NCBI GenBank assembly: GCA_006844765.1
Contig: SPJV01000128.1
Coordinates: 1 to 39,901, forward strand
Length of the DNA stretch: 39,901 nucleotides
DNA from: Alphaproteobacteria bacterium
Lineage (GTDB): Bacteria; Pseudomonadota; Alphaproteobacteria; UBA8366; Aestuariispiraceae
Direction: 5' to 3'
Below the pieces are notes generated by a model. That model saw nothing but the letters and a program-made list of their open reading frames with translations, was not told the origin of the DNA and made no database searches. Below are positions 34,649 to 39,901 of this stretch, piece by piece (the stretch's first letter is position 1; the number at the start of each line of letters is the position of its first letter). Made by a program: the position numbers and the translations under genes.

Positions 34649-35776
34649 ATGAGCGATAATCGGCAAGCACAAAGCGATACGGGCATGGAAAGATTGCCTG
34701 TTTCCGTCCTGACCGGCTTCTTGGGAAGCGGGAAGACCACCCTATTGAACAAGCTGTTGAAGCACCCGGATATGGGGGAGACCGCTGTCGTCATCAATGA
34801 ATTCGGCGAGGTCGGTATCGACAATCTGCTGGTCGAAAGCGCGACCGAAGACATGATCGTGATGGATTCCGGTTGTCTTTGCTGCACCATTCGGGGCGAT
34901 CTGATCGACACGCTTCGCGACCTCATCCGGCGACGCTGGAAAGAGGAAATACCGCCTTTCAAACGCCTGGTTATCGAAACAACAGGCCTCGCAGATCCGG
35001 CGCCAATCCTGCATACCTTGATGACGGACCCGGTGATCTCCAGCCGCTATCGACTGGACGGTGTGATCTCGACAGTTGATGCAGCAACTGGCGGCGACAG
35101 CCTGGACCGCCAACCCGAAGCAGTGAAGCAAGCTGCCGTTGCCGACCGACTATTGATGACAAAACGGGATCTGGTCACGGATGCTGGCGCAGAGGATTTG
35201 TCGGCCCGCCTGCGCGGATTAAATCCGGCGGCACCCATCCATTCCGTATCACATGGTGACGTTGATCCCGCCTTGTTGTTCGAAGCAGGGCTTTTCAATC
35301 CGGAGCAAAAGAGCCCGGATGTCCGCCGCTGGCTTGCCGAGGAAGCCTTTGCGGAGGAGCATGATCACGACCATAGTCATGATCACGATCATGACCACAG
35401 CCATCATCACCATAACCATCACCATCACGACCCGAACCGGCATGATGACGGCATCCATGCCTTCTGCCTGACCTGGGAGCCACCGATCATCTGGGACGGT
35501 TTCGTCGAATGGATCGACGCCTTGACCGTTTCTCACGGGCCCAATCTTTTGCGCATGAAGGGCATACTGAATGTGGTCGGCGCCGACGGGCCGGTTGCGG
35601 TTCACGGCGTGCAGCATGTCTTCCACCCACCGGCCATGCTGGAATCCTGGCCCGATGAAGAACGCGTGTCCAAGCTGGTGATTATCGCCCGCGATGTTAA
35701 GCGGGAACCGGTGGAGCAGATGTTCAAGGCTTTCATGGAAACCGCCATGAAAAACAGCCCGCCTGTCGCGACCTAA
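34649..35776 (+). CDS. CobW/COG0523-family GTPase, putative metallochaperone
   Basis: A 375-residue G3E GTPase. It has the P-loop GFLGSGKTTLLNKLL (23–37), the metal-binding CLCC motif (C76, C78, C79), a Walker-B-like ETTGLADPAP, an MTKRDL base-specificity loop, and a C-terminal CobW_C domain (AFCLTWEPPIIWDGFVEW). Between the domains lies a His/Asp-rich loop (~238–270) with 18 or so histidines. By family, it would deliver Zn or another metal to a client enzyme. No cobalamin genes are nearby, so zinc is the more likely metal. Possible alternative start at Met13 (34685). Confidence 0.9.
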   Translation: MSDNRQAQSDTGMERLPVSVLTGFLGSGKTTLLNKLLKHPDMGETAVVINEFGEVGIDNLLVESATEDMIVMDSGCLCCTIRGDLIDTLRDLIRRRWKEEIPPFKRLVIETTGLADPAPILHTLMTDPVISSRYRLDGVISTVDAATGGDSLDRQPEAVKQAAVADRLLMTKRDLVTDAGAEDLSARLRGLNPAAPIHSVSHGDVDPALLFEAGLFNPEQKSPDVRRWLAEEAFAEEHDHDHSHDHDHDHSHHHHNHHHHDPNRHDDGIHAFCLTWEPPIIWDGFVEWIDALTVSHGPNLLRMKGILNVVGADGPVAVHGVQHVFHPPAMLESWPDEERVSKLVIIARDVKREPVEQMFKAFMETAMKNSPPVAT

Positions 35777-35911
35777 CCACCTTCCCAGAGCTGCTCACCA
35801 AAGCGTGACCGCCGTTGACTTGGGCTTCGCCCGAACAAGCCTTATTAGTGTGGAATGCGCGCCAATGAGGCGACGCCCACCCTTGGATAGGTTTCGGATA
35901 GGACAGAAAAC

Positions 35912-36892
35912 ATGTTGCTGAAGGTGAAACGCGGTTGGGAATTACCCGAGAACGCGGCGACGGATGAGAGCGTATATGTAAACCGTCGGGCGCTGATGAA
36001 GGGTCTAGGGGCTGGCGTTATCGCAGCGCCCTCGTTGCTCGCTTCCATGAAATCGGCCCATTCAGCGATTGAAGAGGATCCGACAGCAAAACTCTATCCG
36101 GTCGACCGGAACGAGAAGTACAAAGGCGAACGTCCGCTGGACGAGGAAGAAAAAGTCCTCGCCTATAACAATTTCTATGAGTTCGGCAGCCACAAATACA
36201 TTTCATCTGCAGCCCAGGCGATGCCTCTGCGGCCCTGGACGGTCACGATTGATGGCCTTGTCGAAGAACCGATGCAGATCGATTTCGATAGCCTGATCGG
36301 AAAGGTTCAACTGGAAGAACGGGTTTATCGCCACCGCTGCGTTGAACGCTGGGCGATGACGGTTCCCTGGTCGGGTTTCACGATGGACCAATTGGTCAAA
36401 ATCGCACGGCCAAAATCCGATGCCAAATACATCATGATGAAAACGCTGGCTGATGAAAGCTCCATGCCGGGACTGAAGGCCGGTTGGTTCCCCTGGCCCT
36501 ACACCGAAGGTGTCAGGATCGATGAGGCGATGAATGAGCTCACCTTCCTTGCCACCGGTCTTTATGGGAAGCCGGTGCCGAAACAAAACGGCGCCCCGCT
36601 TCGCCTGGTCCTGCCCTGGAAATATGGCTTCAAGTCGATCAAATCGATCGTCAGCTTTACCTTCACGTCAGAGCAACCCGTTGGTTTTTGGGAAGAGCTG
36701 CAAGCGAAGGAATACGGGTTCTGGGCAAATGTGAATCCGGAAGTTTCACACCCCCGTTGGTCACAGGCCTATGAGGAACTGCTCTCAAGCCGCGAGCGGA
36801 TTAAGACCCGTGTCTATAACGGCTACGGCGAATATGTCGCCCATATGTATGACGGTATGGAACAGCAGGTCGGGGAAAGATTGTTCCGGTAA
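35912..36892 (+). CDS. msrP: Protein-methionine-sulfoxide reductase catalytic subunit
   Basis: A 326-residue periplasmic molybdoenzyme of the sulfite-oxidase fold (YedY/MsrP) that repairs oxidised methionines. The N-terminus carries a twin-arginine signal (NRRALMKGLGAG, R25–R26). The molybdenum-ligating Cys is C143 in YRHRCVERWAM, and the family segments FPWPYTEGVRIDEAMNELT and LPWKYGFKSIKSI are present. The haem-membrane partner MsrQ normally follows, but here the next gene is on the opposite strand and unrelated, so electrons must come from an msrQ elsewhere or another donor. Confidence 0.95.
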   Translation: MLLKVKRGWELPENAATDESVYVNRRALMKGLGAGVIAAPSLLASMKSAHSAIEEDPTAKLYPVDRNEKYKGERPLDEEEKVLAYNNFYEFGSHKYISSAAQAMPLRPWTVTIDGLVEEPMQIDFDSLIGKVQLEERVYRHRCVERWAMTVPWSGFTMDQLVKIARPKSDAKYIMMKTLADESSMPGLKAGWFPWPYTEGVRIDEAMNELTFLATGLYGKPVPKQNGAPLRLVLPWKYGFKSIKSIVSFTFTSEQPVGFWEELQAKEYGFWANVNPEVSHPRWSQAYEELLSSRERIKTRVYNGYGEYVAHMYDGMEQQVGERLFR

Positions 36893-36929
36893 TCCTGGCC
36901 ACACCTAGTTCTCATAAGAAAAATTTCGG

Positions 36930-37472
36930 CTATTCCGCCGCCGCCAACTCTGTGCGGCGGCGGTCATTTGCGGCCGCTTGCTCTTGGGACGGTTTGACGA
37001 AACACAACGTCGCCGCACCAAGGCCAATCCCCCATTTGGAAACGGCGGCACGGTTTAGGACAACCTGACCTCCTGGTTGGAGGAACATCCAATCATCAAA
37101 ATGAACACGCCACACACGGCCATTTATCGACAAGTCAAAATCATATCTCCAGCGAAAGGCGTTGCCTGAGATTCGCCCACGCGCTTTGCCGCTGACGCCC
37201 TCTGCCTCGCCCTCATAACTGTCTGGACCTGTCCGCCGCACGGTCCAGACACGACGTTCCACCTCTCCATCACTGTAGGAGAAATCCTCCACCAGAATGA
37301 GGGTCTCGTCTTTCACAATGCCTTCTATGTCGACGGTGAACTGCCGCCGGACGCTGCCGAATCGATCCTGGAACATCCCCCACGCTTCGGTCCTGCCGGC
37401 AAAAAACTGCTCAAGTTCTAGCCTTGGCGCGCCGCCCTGAAAGTCCTCGATCTTCATTCGCAAGCATCCCAT
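36930..37472 (-). CDS. DUF3833-like protein
   Basis: About 180 residues of a beta-rich domain with the DUF3833 pattern: LEQFFAGRTEAWGMFQDRFGSVRR, a central FSYSDGEVERRVWTV, then GNAFRWRYDF, VHFDDWMFL and LNRAAVSKWGI. Function unknown; characterised relatives are often lipoproteins, but no clear lipobox is seen here. The start is uncertain: GTG 37490, ATG 37484, ATG 37472 and ATG 37457 are all in frame and none has a strong ribosome site. A GC-rich hairpin overlaps its last codons. Confidence 0.75.
   Translation of the reverse strand: MGCLRMKIEDFQGGAPRLELEQFFAGRTEAWGMFQDRFGSVRRQFTVDIEGIVKDETLILVEDFSYSDGEVERRVWTVRRTGPDSYEGEAEGVSGKARGRISGNAFRWRYDFDLSINGRVWRVHFDDWMFLQPGGQVVLNRAAVSKWGIGLGAATLCFVKPSQEQAAANDRRRTELAAAE
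36935..36963 (-). terminator. GC-rich hairpin at the 3′ end of the DUF3833 gene, possible terminator
   Basis: CCGCCGCCGC (36935–36944) pairs perfectly with GCGGCGGCGG (36954–36963) around a 9-nt loop. On the minus strand a short T-run follows only about 10 nt after the stem. The arms encode the Ala/Arg-rich C-terminus, so this may be coding sequence bias rather than a terminator. Confidence 0.3.
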
Positions 37473-37657
37473 TTCTTTGCGCATCGTCACATGCGCCCGC
37501 GCGATCAGCGTTCAATGAGAGTTACGCATCCAAAGAGAGCTTGGATTTCACAAGGCGAAAATTCGGGACGCAATGGTGGGCCGCAGTTTCGGGGCGCAAT
37601 GTAGGATTAGGCGGCGATTAATACCCAACGAGATATGGGTCAGACGTTGACAACAGC

Positions 37658-38167
37658 CTAAGCGACTTGAGCCGCATCCGCAGATTGCGCGCGACGATCG
37701 ACCCGATCAGGGCGCGCAAAATCGCGGCGGCGGCGGTCCGGGCCAACAAACCCAGGCGCTGAAACAAAACTACGCGGTCGAAGGATTACCGTTTCCAAAC
37801 GCGAATAAAGACCGGCAGGGCTCAATGGCTTGGCAAGGAATTCAGTAACACCTGCATCCCGCGCCTGGGCCACCCGATGCGCTTCTGTGTGGCCCGTTAC
37901 CATAATGATCGGAATATAGCGGTTTGGACTGTCTTGAGACGTCCGTAACAGACGGGTTAGATCCAGCCCATCCAACGGATCCATGTACCAATCTGTCAGA
38001 ACCACATCCGCATAGCGCGTTTTCATCTCTTTCAATGCTTCGGAACCATCATTTGCGCCTGTGATCTGCCGGACTCCGAACGACTTCAGGATCGATTCAA
38101 TGAGGGTACGCATATGCGAATTCCCATCAACCACGTAAATCGAAAGCGCTGACATGTCTATTGACAT
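37658..38167 (-). CDS. Single-domain response regulator (CheY-like) with Arg-rich tail
   Basis: A 169-residue protein. The receiver domain spans ~8–130, with acidic pocket D14, phospho-acceptor D59 in VVLTDWYMDPLDG, MVTGH and the conserved Lys in FLAKPLSP. The first acidic pair is reduced (VVDGN). There is no output domain; the tail (GPDRRRRDFARPDRVDRR) is strongly basic and could contact a partner or nucleic acid. GAGGAA six nt before ATG 38167 sets the start; the open frame extends to 38329 without similarity. No kinase gene is adjacent, so its partner is unknown. Confidence 0.88.
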   Translation of the reverse strand: MSIDMSALSIYVVDGNSHMRTLIESILKSFGVRQITGANDGSEALKEMKTRYADVVLTDWYMDPLDGLDLTRLLRTSQDSPNRYIPIIMVTGHTEAHRVAQARDAGVTEFLAKPLSPAGLYSRLETVILRPRSFVSAPGFVGPDRRRRDFARPDRVDRRAQSADAAQVA

Positions 38168-38436
38168 AACGTATTCCTCGACTTGCGCCTCAAAGACATT
38201 TGTACTTCTTGTTGGCCAATTCAAATGGCACGACATTGGTTCAAACTGGAAGCGAAACAGATTTCCCAATCGCCGGATCAATCCAGCGGAAAACTCATAT
38301 TCAATCACTCTACAATTAGGACCATACAATGGTACGACTTAAAAAATTCTTAACAACGATGCGGAGCCTTATCAGAGTATATTCCTGAATCGAACAGTTT
38401 TTACGCGACGACACGAATTGCCTGGAACCAGCGCCT

Positions 38437-39207
38437 TTACGCCCGTATGGACAGGTATTGATCGACAAGTTCGATCAACCTTTCGCGTCCGAAGCTTGGA
38501 TCATGGCCGGCATGAACAACGCGCACCGGCAACTCCCGCAACCGCTTCATCGTCGCGACATAGTCGGGGACCGATGAATCCGGAAGGTTATCCAATAAAG
38601 GCCCGTCATAAATCGCGTCACCTGAAAACAGAATGCCCGACTTTTCTTCCCACAACCCGATGCTTCCAGGCGAATGCCCTGGAAGATGCAAAACCTCAAA
38701 CCGTCGGGAGCCCAAATCGATGACGTCACCTTCCTCAACCGTCCGGGTCGCCGTCGTTCGCGGTACTGTGTAGGCCTCAAGATCATAGCCGTGATGCGGC
38801 AGAGCACTTAGTAGTTCCTCTGGGATCGGATACCCCAAGCTTTCCAAGGCTGCGAGGCTTTCCGGATCATAGTGTTCCCTAAGCAAACGCCCCCAGGGCT
38901 CCGGCTTCGACAGCTCGTCTGATTCCAGCGCGTGAATAACCCGGTCTTCGAATTCGCCCAGCGCACCGATATGGTCCAGATGATAATGGGTCGCGACGGC
39001 AGTCACATGTTTCTCGAACAGGTTATTGACCGCGTCCCGAAGGCTGACGACCCCCAACCCGCTATCCACCAAGGCGTCCCGTTCACTGCCCCGAATCAGC
39101 CAGATATTACAGCGCAGCAGTGGATCGACATGCGGCTCCCAAATCAAAGTGATGTCATCATCGATCCGTCGATATTCGAACCATCTATCTGCGATCTGCG
39201 TCGGCAT
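38437..39207 (-). CDS. Metallo-beta-lactamase-fold hydrolase
   Basis: A 256-residue MBL-fold enzyme. The metal-binding THYHLDH motif gives H74, H76, D78, H79; HLPGHSPGSIGL supplies the next His, SGDAIYDG the bridging Asp, and VHAGHDPSFG the final His. Two metal ions, usually zinc or iron, are expected. The substrate is not evident; glyoxalase-II-like, lactonase and RNase branches share these motifs. It is 17 bp upstream of, and in the same direction as, nothing else downstream; the carbamoylase gene at the right edge is transcribed toward it and lies 17 bp upstream, so the two are probably an operon. Confidence 0.88.
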   Translation of the reverse strand: MPTQIADRWFEYRRIDDDITLIWEPHVDPLLRCNIWLIRGSERDALVDSGLGVVSLRDAVNNLFEKHVTAVATHYHLDHIGALGEFEDRVIHALESDELSKPEPWGRLLREHYDPESLAALESLGYPIPEELLSALPHHGYDLEAYTVPRTTATRTVEEGDVIDLGSRRFEVLHLPGHSPGSIGLWEEKSGILFSGDAIYDGPLLDNLPDSSVPDYVATMKRLRELPVRVVHAGHDPSFGRERLIELVDQYLSIRA

Positions 39208-39224
39208 GTGTTGGCCTCCCTGGT

Positions 39225-39901
39225 TCAGCTGTCCACAATGCCCGCCAATTCGACCATCGCGTGGAGCAACACATTGGCACCCCGCTCTACATCGCCCGGC
39301 GCGGTTTCTTCCGCCTCATTATGGCTGATGCCGCCTTCACAAGGAATGAAGATCATCCCGGTCGGCGACAGGCGGGAGATATAGACCGCGTCATGACCGG
39401 CCCCGCTGACGATATCCATTGAGGAGTAGTCCATGCCCCTTGCCGCCCGGCGTACCGCATCCACGCATTTCTCCGCAAAGGCCACCGGTGGCGATGTCCA
39501 GACGGGCTCTAGCGCGAAGTGAAGGCCGGTTTCCCGGGCAGCGTCTGCCACCGCAGCCTCTAACGCCTCATGCATCTGGTCCAAGACAGCCGGGTCGGGA
39601 TGTCGGATGTCGATGGTCATTTCAATTGTGCCGGGGATGGTGTTGCGCGACCCCGGGAGAGCCCGAAATTCGCCAATTGTCGCCCGGCCATGCGGTGGGT
39701 TGTCATGGGCAATGGCGTAGATCTTCGGCAACAAAACCGACGCGGCCACCAGCGCATCTTTCCGCAACGGCATCGGCGTCGGCCCGGCATGTGCTTCCGA
39801 CCCGGTGATTGTCAGATCGTACCATTTGATGCCCTGAACGCCTGTCACCACACCGATCTGTGTTTCGGTATTCTCCAGAATAGGACCCTGTTCGATATGG
39901 G
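39225..39901 (-). CDS. Zn-dependent N-carbamoyl-amino-acid amidase / allantoate amidohydrolase family (N-terminus beyond window)
   Basis: The C-terminal ~225 residues of an M20-type hydrolase; the gene enters from beyond the right edge, and the first complete codon is at 39899. HIEQGP at the very edge is the signature of the AllC/HyuC-type branch. GSEAHAGPTPMPLRKDAL is the dimerisation/substrate region, GSRNTIPG and SGAGHDAVYISR provide the conserved substrate-binding Arg/His, and SHNEAEE the last metal region. It cleaves the carbamoyl or ureido group of N-carbamoyl amino acids or allantoate. Carbamoylases can act after hydantoinases, but hyuAB lies 12 kb away in a separate unit. Confidence 0.9.
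   Translation of the reverse strand, partial: HIEQGPILENTETQIGVVTGVQGIKWYDLTITGSEAHAGPTPMPLRKDALVAASVLLPKIYAIAHDNPPHGRATIGEFRALPGSRNTIPGTIEMTIDIRHPDPAVLDQMHEALEAAVADAARETGLHFALEPVWTSPPVAFAEKCVDAVRRAARGMDYSSMDIVSGAGHDAVYISRLSPTGMIFIPCEGGISHNEAEETAPGDVERGANVLLHAMVELAGIVDS

Noticed and set aside
37564..37602. Short direct repeat (GGACGCAATG / GGGCGCAATG) upstream of the DUF3833 gene
   Set aside because: Only two short imperfect copies; no support for function.

Overview
The window reads as a stretch of alphaproteobacterial chromosome of moderately high GC, without phage, IS or CRISPR sequence. I base this on gene content: a hutF-type histidine pathway, a TRAP transporter, MsrP, a COG0523 GTPase, a TPR lipoprotein–ispE–ferredoxin cluster, and a type I secretion locus with a giant RTX substrate. 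A marine Rhodospirillales-like organism would fit, but I cannot fix the genus.

Layout. (1) 1–4148 (−) is the N-terminal ~1380 codons of a giant RTX/Ig-repeat secreted protein that runs off the left edge; its DNA is a mosaic of 930-bp and 345-bp tandem duplications. (2) Divergent from it, 4386–9811 (+) encodes its probable exporter: two ABC transmembrane-ATPase subunits overlapping by 4 bp, then an HlyD-type adaptor. Both ATPases have unusual signature and H-loop motifs. (3) 9823–15431 is a hut locus: hutU-hutH (−) and hutF-hutC (+) diverge from a 283-bp control region holding four HutC-type sites. hutI and hutG are not here. (4) 15478–28329 looks like one catabolic region: a BisC/TorA-like molybdenum oxidoreductase (−), a MetC-like PLP lyase, a TRAP transporter (dctP–terminator–dctQ–dctM), an IclR regulator, a HyuA/HyuB hydantoinase/5-oxoprolinase pair, and a cysteine-dioxygenase-like cupin. 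Four intergenic regions of this block share an ATTG-nn-ACA(A)-type element, which suggests a single IclR regulon for uptake and breakdown of an unidentified nitrogen- and possibly sulfur-containing compound.

(5) 28418–28494 (−) is tRNA-Gln(TTG). (6) 28550–31715 (−) is an operon of a TPR lipoprotein, ispE and a thioredoxin-fold 2Fe-2S ferredoxin. (7) 31889–39901 holds separate housekeeping or accessory genes: a TerB-like protein, a MaoC hydratase followed by a 4×13-bp repeat, an amidase-signature hydrolase, a His-rich CobW-type GTPase with a possibly leaderless message, msrP, a DUF3833 protein, a single-domain response regulator, a metallo-beta-lactamase-fold hydrolase, and a carbamoylase/allantoate-amidohydrolase-type peptidase cut by the right edge.

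The two most unusual things are the paired type I ABC subunits with non-canonical catalytic motifs beside a recombining RTX gene, and the putative IclR regulon joining oxidoreductase, lyase, transporter, hydantoinase and thiol-dioxygenase-like genes. All functional statements come from motif recognition by eye; no database search was run.
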